Of a stretch of DNA of 64,000 nt, positions 32,136 to 40,135 are shown piece by piece. A model generated the notes under the pieces. The model had not been told where the DNA came from. It ran no database searches and saw nothing but the letters and a program-made list of their open reading frames with translations. Location of the stretch: positions 682,001 through 746,000 of the forward strand of contig NZ_JASNWE010000005.1 of assembly GCF_030283145.1 (NCBI RefSeq), given 5' to 3'. This stretch comes from Actinomadura xylanilytica (GTDB lineage: Bacteria > Actinomycetota > Actinomycetes > Streptosporangiales > Streptosporangiaceae). The translations under genes were made by a program, and so were the position numbers. Every line of letters starts with the position of its first letter. Position 1 is the first letter of the stretch.

Positions 32136-33296
32136 TCAGCCTCCGGGCGTGCCGTCCTCGGCGGACGCCGCGGCCGGTGCCACCGCGGCCTTGGCGACCT
32201 CGTCGGTCGCGCTGACGGAGGCGTTCTCCGGGAAGTGGCACGCGGCCTGGTGCCCCGGGCTGAGCTCCACCAGCGGCGGCTCGACCTGCTTGCAGATGTC
32301 CTGCGCCTTCCAGCACCGGGTGTGGAACCGGCAGGCGGGCGGCGGGTCGAGCGGGCTCGGCACGTCCCCCTGGAGCCGGATCCGGGTCCGGTCGCCGCGC
32401 AGGCTGGGGTCGGGCACCGGCACGGCCGACAGCAGCGCGTTGGTGTAGGGGTGCATCGGCCGCTCGTACAGGTCCGCCCGGTCGGCGATCTCGACGATCT
32501 TGCCGAGGTACATGACCGCGACGCGGTCGGAGATGTGCCGCACCACCGACAGGTCGTGCGCGATCACCACGTAGGTGAGGTCGAGCTCGTCCTGGAGGTC
32601 CTCCATCAGGTTGACCACCTGCGCCTGCACCGACACGTCCAGCGCCGACACCGGCTCGTCGGCCACGATCAGCTTCGGCCGCAGCGCCAGCGTGCGGGCG
32701 ATCCCGATGCGCTGCCGCTGCCCGCCGGAGAACTCGTGCGGGTAGCGGTTGTAGTGCTCGGGGTTGAGGCCGACGAGCTCGAGCAGCTCCTGCACGGCCT
32801 TCTTGACGCCCTGCTCGGTCTCGATGCTCTGGAGCCGGAACGGCGCGCCGACGATCGACCCGACCGTCTTGCGCGGGTTCAGCGACGAGTACGGGTCCTG
32901 GAAGATCATCTGGAAGTCGCGGCGGAGCGGGCGAAGCCGCCCCTGCGACAGCCCGGTGATGTCCTGGCCCTCGAACTTGATCTTCCCGAAGCTCGGGTCG
33001 AGCAGCCGCATGATCATCCGGCCGGTGGTGGACTTGCCGCAGCCCGACTCGCCCACCAGCCCGAGCGTCTCGCCCTTGCGGACCGAGAACGACACCCCGT
33101 CGACGGCCTTCACCGCCGCCACCTGGCGGCGCAGCAGCCCGGCGGTCACCGGGAAGTGCTTGCCGAGGTTCTCCACCTCCAGCAGCGGCTCCCCGTCCCG
33201 CGCCGGGCGCGGCTCCTTGACCGTGGTGACCACGGGCGCGCCCCCGGTCACGGTGCCGGGCTCATCCGCGCCGGCCGCGTTCTTCGATGTGCTCAC
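32136..33296 (-). CDS. Peptide ABC transporter ATP-binding protein (OppF/DppF type)
   Basis: 386 residues from GTG 33296. Walker A GESGCGKST, Q-loop FQDPYSSLNPR, signature EFSGGQRQRIGIARTL, Walker B LIVADEPVSALDVS, H-loop VIAHDLSVV. The C-terminal oligopeptide-transporter region (SPLDPPPACRFHTRCWKAQDIC) has the cysteines seen in OppD/F proteins, which may hold an iron-sulfur cluster. Last gene of the first peptide-import operon, 35 bases after the OppD-type gene. The last ~20 residues are Ala-rich. Confidence 0.93.
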   Translation of the reverse strand: MSTSKNAAGADEPGTVTGGAPVVTTVKEPRPARDGEPLLEVENLGKHFPVTAGLLRRQVAAVKAVDGVSFSVRKGETLGLVGESGCGKSTTGRMIMRLLDPSFGKIKFEGQDITGLSQGRLRPLRRDFQMIFQDPYSSLNPRKTVGSIVGAPFRLQSIETEQGVKKAVQELLELVGLNPEHYNRYPHEFSGGQRQRIGIARTLALRPKLIVADEPVSALDVSVQAQVVNLMEDLQDELDLTYVVIAHDLSVVRHISDRVAVMYLGKIVEIADRADLYERPMHPYTNALLSAVPVPDPSLRGDRTRIRLQGDVPSPLDPPPACRFHTRCWKAQDICKQVEPPLVELSPGHQAACHFPENASVSATDEVAKAAVAPAAASAEDGTPGG

Positions 33297-33331
33297 AATG
33301 CCGTTCCCACCGTCGTTGCCACCAGTGCCCG

Positions 33332-34423
33332 TCACAGCTTCGGCGCGATCTCGTCGTTCCAGATCTCCCGCCGCTTCTCCAGCGGGATGTGGCACGCCGC
33401 CCGGTGCCCCGGTTCGAGCTCGCGCAGCTCCGGCCGCTCGGCGATGCTCTTGCCGTCGGTGAGGTCCTTGTAGGCGCACCGCGGGTTGAACGCGCAGCCG
33501 TCCGGGACGTTGATCAGGCTGGGCGGCGTCCCCTTGATCGGCATCAGCCGCTCGGACCGCTCCCGGTCCAGCCGCGGCATCGAGCCGAGCAGGCCCCAGG
33601 TGTAGGGGTGCAGCGGACGGTGGAAGGCGTCCTCCACCGCCGCGTACTCCGCGCACCGGCCCGCGTACATCACCAGGATGTCGTCCGACAACTCGGCGAC
33701 CACGCCCAGGTCGTGCGTGATCATGATGATCGCGGAGTTGAACTCCTGCTGGAGGTCCCGGATCAGGTCCAGGATCTGCGCCTGCACGGTGACGTCCAGC
33801 GCCGTGGTCGGCTCGTCGGCGATCAGCAGCTCGGGGTCGCACGACAGCGCCATCGCGATCATCGCGCGCTGCCGCATCCCGCCGGAGAACTGGTGCGGGA
33901 AGTCGTCCACCCGCTGCTGCGGCTTGGGGATGCCGACCTTGCCGAGCATGTCGATGGCGTGCTTGCGCGCCACCTGCTTGGACACGTCGTTGTGCACCCG
34001 GTAGGCCTCGATGATCTGATGGCCCACCGTGTAGAACGGGTGCATCGCCGACAGCGGGTCCTGGAAGATCATCGCCATCTTGCGGCCGCGCAGCCGGCGC
34101 ACGTCGTCGGCCGAGGCCCCGACGAGCTCGGCGCCGTCCAGCCAGATCTGCCCCGACACCCGGGCGTTGCGCCGGTTGTGCAGGCCGAGGATGCCGAGGC
34201 TGGTCACGCTCTTGCCCGAGCCCGACTCGCCCACGATCCCGAGGGTGCGGCCCCGCTCCAGCTGGAACGACAGCCCGTCGACGGACTTGACCAGCCCGTC
34301 GTCGGTCGGGAAATGGATCTTCAGATCGCGGACCTCCAGGAAGGCCGAGGGTGCGCCGGCGGCGGCCCCGTCCTTCTGTTCGCCCGGTCCGTCGATCAGC
34401 TCGGCCGGTCGTTTGTCCGCCAT
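33332..34423 (-). CDS. Peptide ABC transporter ATP-binding protein (OppD/DppD type)
   Basis: 363 residues. Walker A GESGSGKSV, Q-loop FQDPLSAMHPFYTVGHQI, signature QFSGGMRQRAMIAMAL, Walker B LLIADEPTTALDVT, H-loop MITHDLGVV, and the C-terminal Cys segment GCAFNPRCAYKDL. The ATG overlaps the permease stop by one base (TGATG), so translation is coupled. It works as a heterodimer with the OppF-type subunit to drive import. Confidence 0.93.
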   Translation of the reverse strand: MADKRPAELIDGPGEQKDGAAAGAPSAFLEVRDLKIHFPTDDGLVKSVDGLSFQLERGRTLGIVGESGSGKSVTSLGILGLHNRRNARVSGQIWLDGAELVGASADDVRRLRGRKMAMIFQDPLSAMHPFYTVGHQIIEAYRVHNDVSKQVARKHAIDMLGKVGIPKPQQRVDDFPHQFSGGMRQRAMIAMALSCDPELLIADEPTTALDVTVQAQILDLIRDLQQEFNSAIIMITHDLGVVAELSDDILVMYAGRCAEYAAVEDAFHRPLHPYTWGLLGSMPRLDRERSERLMPIKGTPPSLINVPDGCAFNPRCAYKDLTDGKSIAERPELRELEPGHRAACHIPLEKRREIWNDEIAPKL

Positions 34424-35421
34424 CAGCTGTGCCTCACCCTCGGGTCGACGACGCCGTACAGGATGTCCACGACCAGGTTGGCCAGGACGATGAAGAGCGC
34501 GGCGACCATGGTCGCCCCCAGGACGACCGGCAGGTCGCTCTGGTTGACCCCGTCCAGCGCGAGCTGACCGAGACCGGGGATGGAGAAGGTCTTCTCGGTG
34601 ATGATCGCGCCACCGAGCAGCAGCCCCAGGTCGAGTCCGAACACGGTCATGATCGGGGTCAGCGAGGCGCGCAGGCCGTGCTTGACCACCACGGTCTTCT
34701 CCGAGAGGCCCTTGGCCCGCGCGGTGCGGATGTAGTCCTCGTTCATCGTCTCCAGCATGCCCGCCCGGGTGAGCCGGGCGTACAGGGCGGCGTAGAGGAA
34801 CGCCAGGCAGATCCACGGCAGGAGCAGGTTGAACGGGTTGTCGCCCAGCCCTCCGTAGTTGACCTCTGGCAGCAACTCCCATTTGTGCACGACGAAGGCC
34901 AGCGACAGCAGACCGGTGAAGAACACCGGCAGCGACACGCCCGCCAGGGCCACCGCCATCGCCATCCGGTCGAAGATCGTCCCTCTGCGCAGCGCGGACA
35001 GCACGCCGATCGACACGCCCGCCAGCACCCACATCACCGCGGCGCCGAGCGCGATCATCAAGGTGATCGGCGTACGGTCCACGATCTGGTCGAACACCGG
35101 CTGGTTGGTGCGGAAGGAGTAGCCCATGCACGGCGCCGGGCAGTCGATCTTCTCGGTGCCGGTGTCGTAGGTGTCGCCCACGACGATGGCCTTGATGTAC
35201 TTCCCGTACTGGACCGGAATGGGGTCGTCGAACCCGAACCGGTCCTTGATGGCGGCCAGGGTGACCGCGTCGGGCTGTTTGCCCGCGAAGCGGCCGGCGA
35301 GGTCGTCGCTGCTGACCCCCGCCGCCCTCGGCACCAGGAAGAAGATGGAGAACGTCACCGCGCTGATGATGAGCAGCAGACCCACCGCGCCCAGCAGACG
35401 GCGAACAATGAATGCGACCAC
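34423..35421 (-). CDS. Peptide ABC transporter permease (OppB/DppB type)
   Basis: 332 residues with six membrane helices. N-terminal FIVRRLLGAVGLLLIISAVTFSIFFLVP is TM1; the EAA-like coupling loop is NEDYIRTARAKGLSEKTVVVKHGLRASLTPIM. The insertion between TM1 and TM2 (residues about 40-105) contains two Cys (CPAPC). It pairs with the OppC-type permease encoded at the head of the operon. Overlaps the OppD-type gene. Confidence 0.93.
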   Translation of the reverse strand: MVAFIVRRLLGAVGLLLIISAVTFSIFFLVPRAAGVSSDDLAGRFAGKQPDAVTLAAIKDRFGFDDPIPVQYGKYIKAIVVGDTYDTGTEKIDCPAPCMGYSFRTNQPVFDQIVDRTPITLMIALGAAVMWVLAGVSIGVLSALRRGTIFDRMAMAVALAGVSLPVFFTGLLSLAFVVHKWELLPEVNYGGLGDNPFNLLLPWICLAFLYAALYARLTRAGMLETMNEDYIRTARAKGLSEKTVVVKHGLRASLTPIMTVFGLDLGLLLGGAIITEKTFSIPGLGQLALDGVNQSDLPVVLGATMVAALFIVLANLVVDILYGVVDPRVRHS

Positions 35422-35511
35422 AGTCTCCGGCGCGGGCGGCCGCCGGGGGATCAGCCCCGGCGGCCGCCCTATGCCTTCACCTGCCTTCTCTCAGGTAGTG
35501 CGGAACCGTGC

Positions 35512-37266
35512 TCAGCCGGTGACGCCGAGGCTGGCGTAGTCGTACATGCCGTAGCCCGCGTGGAAGTAGACGTTGGTCAGGTTCGACGGGCGGAACAGCA
35601 GCGACTTGGCGTACACGTTCGGCAGGATGGTCGCCTGCTCACGGGCGCTCTGGTCGATCTCGTTGTAGATCTTGGCCCGCTGCGCCGCATCGGTGATGCC
35701 AGCGACGTCGTTCCACTTCTTGTTGATCTCCGGGTCGCGCAGGTCCTCGACGTTGACGTTGCCCGTGGGGGTGATCGCCTTCTCGTCGGTGAGCGGCTGG
35801 AGGTAGCCGTAGCCGGTGTTCCAGTCCGGGGCCCAGCCGTAGGTGCCGAGGCCGATCTTCTCCTTGTCCATGAACTTCGGCGCGCCGAGCTGCTCGTTGG
35901 TGTAGGTACCCGACGGGTAGCCCTTGAGCTCCAGCTTGATGCCGATCTTGTCCAGGCCCTGCTTGAGCGCCTCCGCGGTGGCCTTCTCCTTCGGCCGGTC
36001 ACTGCGGTAGATCATCGTGGTGGAGAAGCCGTCCGGCTTGCCGCACTTGGCGAGGGAGGCCTTGGCCTGCGCCGGGTCACCGGTGTAAGTCTTGTCCGCC
36101 TTCGTGTAGAAGTCGGTGCCCTTCTCCCGGCCCGGGATGTTCGGCGGCTGGATCGAGGTCGACATCTCGCCGCCCACGTCGCCGCCGTAGGCCCGGAACA
36201 TCGCCGAGCGGTCGGCGCCGTAGATGATCGCCTTACGGCACTCGATGTTCGGGATGTTCTTGGTGTTGATCGGGATGAACCAGTGGAAGCCCGCCAGCGG
36301 GTTGTCGGCGTTGCCCTTGAGCTTCGGCTTGGTCAGGATCTCCTGACGGGCCGCGGCCTGGACGCCGGTGCCCGGCAGGTCGACGTGCACCGTGCCGGCG
36401 ATCACCCGGCTGTCGATCTCCTCGGCCTTCAGGCCCGACTGGACCTCGATCTTGTCCGGGAGCTGCTTGCGGTTGGGGTCGGTCGCCGGGTCCCAGTTGG
36501 GGTTGCGGACCAGCGTGCCGCCCTTCTTCGGCTGGTAGTCGCCCTCCAGCTTGTACGGGCCGGACGACACCGGGTGCATGCCGTAGCGGATGCCCTTGTC
36601 CTTGTCGGCCGGGACCGGCGCGGTCTGCCCGCTGAAGCCGACGACCTGGTCGAACTCGGAGAAGGGGGCCTTCAGCTTGAAGACGACGGTGTAGTCGTCG
36701 GGGACCTCGACGCCCTTGAAGTTGTCAAGGTTCTTGTCCTTGAACGCGCCCTTGTAGCCCTCCGCGTCCAGCAGCTGCGGGAAGTAGGACGGGCCGTTGT
36801 GCAGGACCGCACGGTCGAACGTCCGCCCGACCGCGTACTTGATGTCCTTGGCCTTGATCTCGGTGCCGTCCTCGTACTTGACGCCACGCTTGAGCTTGTA
36901 GGTCCAGGTCTTGCCGCCGTCGGTCGCCACGCCCTTGGCCTCGGCCAGGTCGGGGACCATCTCGGCGCCGGCGATGCCCGGCTTGGCGGCGTAGGTCATC
37001 AGGTTGCGGGAGAACAACCGGACGAAGTTCAGGCCGTAGGCGTAGTAGATGTCGGCCGGGTCCAACGACTCGAAGTCGTCGGGCTGGGCCATCTTCAGCA
37101 CGCCGCCCTTGTGGTCGGACGGGTTGACCACCGCCGTCGACGCGGCGTCGAACTTGCCGGTACCGCCCTTTTCGCCTTCGTCGTCGCCGCCGCCACAGGC
37201 GGACAGTCCCAGGCTCAGGGCGACGAAGCCCGCCGCCGCGCCTGTCACCACCTTGGGAGATCTCAT
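35512..37266 (-). CDS. Peptide-type solute-binding lipoprotein (SBP family 5)
   Basis: 584 residues from ATG 37266 (AAAGGGAAC upstream). The lipoprotein signal ends LGLSACGGG. Family 5 signatures: GGVLKMAQPDDFESLDPADIYY, LAEAKGVATDGGKTWTYKLKRGVKYEDGTEIKAKDIKYAVGRTFD, and VSSGPYKL. It captures peptides or nickel-type ligands outside the membrane and hands them to the permeases. ATG 37344 would add a non-signal extension and was rejected. It is the second gene, after the OppC-type permease. Confidence 0.93.
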   Translation of the reverse strand: MRSPKVVTGAAAGFVALSLGLSACGGGDDEGEKGGTGKFDAASTAVVNPSDHKGGVLKMAQPDDFESLDPADIYYAYGLNFVRLFSRNLMTYAAKPGIAGAEMVPDLAEAKGVATDGGKTWTYKLKRGVKYEDGTEIKAKDIKYAVGRTFDRAVLHNGPSYFPQLLDAEGYKGAFKDKNLDNFKGVEVPDDYTVVFKLKAPFSEFDQVVGFSGQTAPVPADKDKGIRYGMHPVSSGPYKLEGDYQPKKGGTLVRNPNWDPATDPNRKQLPDKIEVQSGLKAEEIDSRVIAGTVHVDLPGTGVQAAARQEILTKPKLKGNADNPLAGFHWFIPINTKNIPNIECRKAIIYGADRSAMFRAYGGDVGGEMSTSIQPPNIPGREKGTDFYTKADKTYTGDPAQAKASLAKCGKPDGFSTTMIYRSDRPKEKATAEALKQGLDKIGIKLELKGYPSGTYTNEQLGAPKFMDKEKIGLGTYGWAPDWNTGYGYLQPLTDEKAITPTGNVNVEDLRDPEINKKWNDVAGITDAAQRAKIYNEIDQSAREQATILPNVYAKSLLFRPSNLTNVYFHAGYGMYDYASLGVTG

Positions 37267-37303
37267 CAGTTCCCTTTCGCTAATACCGGACGTTCGCCGG
37301 GGG

Positions 37304-38308
37304 TCATCGGGCCCGTGGGTCCAGGGCGTCGCGCAGTCCGTCACCGAGGAGGTTGAAGGCCAGGACGGTGACGAAGATCGCGAGACCGGGGACGATCACG
37401 AAGTGCGGAGCGACCGAGTACAGCTCGGTGGCCTGCGACAGCATTCCGCCCCACGAGGGGTCGGGCGGGTTGATGCCGACGCCGAGGAACGACAGCGCGG
37501 CCTCGAACAGGATGTTGGTCGGGATGAGCAGGGTGGAGTACACCAGGATCGGTGCGATCAGGTTGGGCAGGATCTCCTTGAACAGGATGTAGGAGTTGCG
37601 CGCGCCCATGCTCTGGGCCGCGTCGACGAACTCCCGCTCCCGCAGCGACATCGTCTGGCCGCGGATGATCCGGCCGATGTAGGGCCAGTTGAAGAACCCG
37701 ATGATGAACACCAGGATCGCGATCCGCAGGTTGTTGCCCTCGAGCCCGAGCAGGCTGTTGGGGATCACGCCGACCAGCGAGATCGCGAACAGCACCAGCG
37801 GGAAGGCCAGGAAGACGTCCATGGCGCGGGCGATCAGGGTGTCGACCCAGCCGCCGAAGAAGCCGGCCACGATCCCCATCACGGTGCCGATCACCACCGA
37901 CACCAGGGTGGCCAGGACGCCGATCAGGATCGAGATCCGCGCGCCGTACAGGATGCGGCTGAACAGGTCGCGGCCGTTGATGGGCTCGATGCCGAACAGG
38001 TGGTCGGCGCTCATTCCGCCGAACGACTTGAGCGGGCTGCCCAGCGTCGGGTCGACCAGGTTCTGGTGGAACTGGTTGGGCGGGTTGCCGAGCCACCGGG
38101 CGATCAGCTCGGTGACGCCCGGCAGCGAGATGATGATCAGGAGCAGCACGAACACCGCGCCGCCGATCGCCACCTTGTCCCGCCTGAGCCGCAGCCACGC
38201 GATCTGCCCGAGGGACCTGCCCTCGATCGCCTTGCGGCCGACGCCCTCAAGGACGGCATCCGGCTGAGCCTGTGCCTCCGAACCGGACACCTCGATCGGT
38301 GCGGTCAC
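37304..38308 (-). CDS. Peptide ABC transporter permease (OppC/DppC type)
   Basis: 334 residues from GTG 38308 with GGAGG upstream. A cytoplasmic N-terminus (LGQIAWLRLRRDKVAIGGAVFVLLLIIISL, OppC_N) precedes the six-helix permease with GRDLFSRILYGARISILIGV and coupling loop EREFVDAAQSMGARNSYILFKEILPN. It is first in its operon; the order C-A-B-D-F is less common than A-B-C-D-F. The promoter region upstream has three palindromes. Confidence 0.93.
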   Translation of the reverse strand: MTAPIEVSGSEAQAQPDAVLEGVGRKAIEGRSLGQIAWLRLRRDKVAIGGAVFVLLLIIISLPGVTELIARWLGNPPNQFHQNLVDPTLGSPLKSFGGMSADHLFGIEPINGRDLFSRILYGARISILIGVLATLVSVVIGTVMGIVAGFFGGWVDTLIARAMDVFLAFPLVLFAISLVGVIPNSLLGLEGNNLRIAILVFIIGFFNWPYIGRIIRGQTMSLREREFVDAAQSMGARNSYILFKEILPNLIAPILVYSTLLIPTNILFEAALSFLGVGINPPDPSWGGMLSQATELYSVAPHFVIVPGLAIFVTVLAFNLLGDGLRDALDPRAR

Positions 38309-38525
38309 GCTCCGTACCTCCTACCCTTCGGCCACGCTGCCGCCGGCACAACGTCAGGCGGCTGCGAAGATCGTCCGCTGCCCCGTGCCCGTTACGCCGC
38401 GTTTGCTGGAGGGAAACCTAGTACTTCGGACACGACTGTCCATCCGTGAAGCGACCTTCGCCAGTACCCGTTTCTGACTTGTGATCTCGTCGTCATCTCG
38501 GGCACACGTGACCTCGGCAACACCT

Positions 38526-38593
38526 CGGACAAATCGTCCGAATAGTACGTACTGTGGCACCCTGCTCGGCAACCGAAACCCGGTCTAGACCGG
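38526..38593. promoter_or_regulatory. Cluster of three palindromes upstream of the peptide-transporter operon
   Basis: CGGAC-AAATC-GTCCG (38526-38540), AGTACGTACT (38544-38553) and CCGGTCTAGACCGG (38580-38593). They flank a possible -10 element, so one or more may be operators. They do not match a regulator I can name. Confidence 0.45.
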
Positions 38594-38664
38594 CAAGCTT
38601 TACCGTACCGAGTCCGATCTGAGATCGATCGTCCGCAGGTCAGCGCCGCCGGACACAGATAGAA

Positions 38665-38707
38665 CGGGCCGGGAGGCCCCCAGCGCTGCTGGGGACGCCC
38701 CGGCCCG
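38665..38707. terminator. Terminator of the 141-residue membrane protein gene
   Basis: Outer stem CGGGCCGGG/CCCGGCCCG with an inner CCCCAGC/GCTGGGG stem. A second hairpin, CCGGGG-AGTG-CCCCGG (38735-38750), lies between it and the stop codon. Confidence 0.65.
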
Positions 38708-38760
38708 CGGCCCGGCCGAAAGTGATCGTTCTCACCGGGGAGTGCCCCGGCGCGAACCGG

Positions 38761-39186
38761 CTACTGGATCCCGCGGTCGCGCAGGATCTTCTCGATCTCG
38801 GCGAGCTCCGGGTCGCCGGCCGGCTTCGGCGCCGCCCGCTCGACCTCGCCCCTGGACCCGCCGCCCGACCGCCGGGCGGCCTTGGGCGCCTTCGCCGCCC
38901 CGCCCTCCGCGACCGCCGCCTTCCGGCGGCTCAGCATCGCGCCGGAGGTCAGGTAGAGCAGCACGGCCAGGCCCGTGACGGCCACGCCGGCCCACTTGAC
39001 CGGACTGAACGCCAGGTCGACGAAGAACTCGGTCACCCCGGTCATCGCCGCCGCGACCGGCACCAACGACCAGGCGGCGCCGCGCAGCCCCGCCCCCGCG
39101 CCCCTGGCGCGATAGGCTCCATAGCTGGCGACCAGGCCGACCAGGGTGACCCCCAGGCTGATCGCGAAAATGACTGCGTCGCTCAT
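38761..39186 (-). CDS. Small actinobacterial membrane protein, unknown function
   Basis: 141 residues with three hydrophobic helices: VIFAISLGVTLVGLVASYGAY, AAWSLVPVAAAMTGVTEFFV and WAGVAVTGLAVLLYLTSG. The C-terminal half is basic and Gly/Ala-rich and ends in a short acidic helix, DPELAEIEKILRDRGIQ. GAGGGGCGGGC precedes ATG 39186. It stands alone with its own terminators. I do not recognise a characterised family. Confidence 0.7.
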   Translation of the reverse strand: MSDAVIFAISLGVTLVGLVASYGAYRARGAGAGLRGAAWSLVPVAAAMTGVTEFFVDLAFSPVKWAGVAVTGLAVLLYLTSGAMLSRRKAAVAEGGAAKAPKAARRSGGGSRGEVERAAPKPAGDPELAEIEKILRDRGIQ

Positions 39187-39414
39187 GCCCGCCCCTCAAT
39201 CCGAACAGTGCTGCTCTCTCCATCGTCACACGCCGCGCGGCCTCTGACGCTCCTCCCGGCGGACGGTTTGTCGGGCATCGGGCCTCCTCCTCTGGCGTGA
39301 TCCACCCCCTGAGGACCACCCCGGAGGTATCGGCCGCATCCGGGACCATCCCGTCACAGGTCAACGTCGCGCAACGGTTCGGGGACGATGGGGTAGCGTG
39401 ATGATCTTGAGCGG

Positions 39415-40095
39415 TCAGCCGACCATGGCCGACAGCCCGGCCAGGTCGATCTCGCACAGGGACGCCACCACCACGCGTCCCGGCGCCTCCCTTATCGGCA
39501 GCAGCCCGGGGACCGCGACCGTGCGGCAGCCCGCCGCCTCCGCGGCGGCCAGGCCGTTCGGAGAGTCCTCCAGCACCACGCACCGGCCCGGCGGCACCCC
39601 GAGCGCCGCCGTCGCCTTCAGGTACGGCTCGGGGTCGGGCTTGGGCCGCGCCACCTCGTCGCCCGCCACGGTCAGCACGAAGTGCTCGCGGCCGAGCGCG
39701 TCCAGTACCGGCTCCAGGAGCCGCCGGTAGCTGGAGGACACCAGCGCCGCCGGGACGCCCGCCGCCTGCACCTCGGCCAGCAGCTCCTTGGCGCCCGGCA
39801 TCATCGGCACCGACGCCGACAGCCGCTCGACCATGCCGTCCACCATCCGCCGCGCGACCTCCTCGGGCGCCGCGTCCGCGCCGGTGTGCTCCAGCATCAG
39901 CCGCACCGCCACGTCCAGGGACCCGCCGACCATCTGCTCCTGCTGCTCGGGGCCCCAGGAGCCGCCCAGCCAGTCCATGACGCCGGTCTCGACCTCAAGC
40001 CACAGCCGCTCGGAATCGATCAGCAGGCCGTCCATGTCGAACAGGACGGCCGCCAGGCCCACGCCGGCCGCCGCGCCACCGGTCTCCTCGTGCAC
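39415..40095 (-). CDS. HAD-superfamily phosphatase (beta-phosphoglucomutase-like subfamily)
   Basis: 226 residues from GTG 40095. Motif I is DMDGLLIDSE (nucleophile and acid/base Asp), motif II SSS, motif III KPDPEPYL, motif IV LEDSPNG. A helical cap sits between motifs I and II. These mark a subfamily IA sugar-phosphate phosphatase or phosphomutase-like enzyme; the substrate cannot be told. The start is uncertain: GGGAGG abuts ATG 40104 but is 9 bases from GTG 40095. It follows metH by 40 bases on the same strand and may be co-transcribed. Confidence 0.9.
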   Translation of the reverse strand: MHEETGGAAAGVGLAAVLFDMDGLLIDSERLWLEVETGVMDWLGGSWGPEQQEQMVGGSLDVAVRLMLEHTGADAAPEEVARRMVDGMVERLSASVPMMPGAKELLAEVQAAGVPAALVSSSYRRLLEPVLDALGREHFVLTVAGDEVARPKPDPEPYLKATAALGVPPGRCVVLEDSPNGLAAAEAAGCRTVAVPGLLPIREAPGRVVVASLCEIDLAGLSAMVG

Positions 40096-40135
40096 GATCC
40101 ACATCCTCCCGAACCCGAAAAGGCCCGACACTACG

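Larger units (their letters stand above)
38309..38760. other. Upstream region of the first peptide-transporter operon
   Basis: 452 bases without a supported gene. A TACTAT -10-like hexamer on the minus strand (about 38,541-38,546) with a weak TTGCCG 19 bases upstream would give a leader of roughly 220 bases. Three inverted repeats lie at 38526-38540, 38544-38553 and 38580-38593. The right end carries the terminators of the 141-residue membrane protein gene. Confidence 0.5.
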
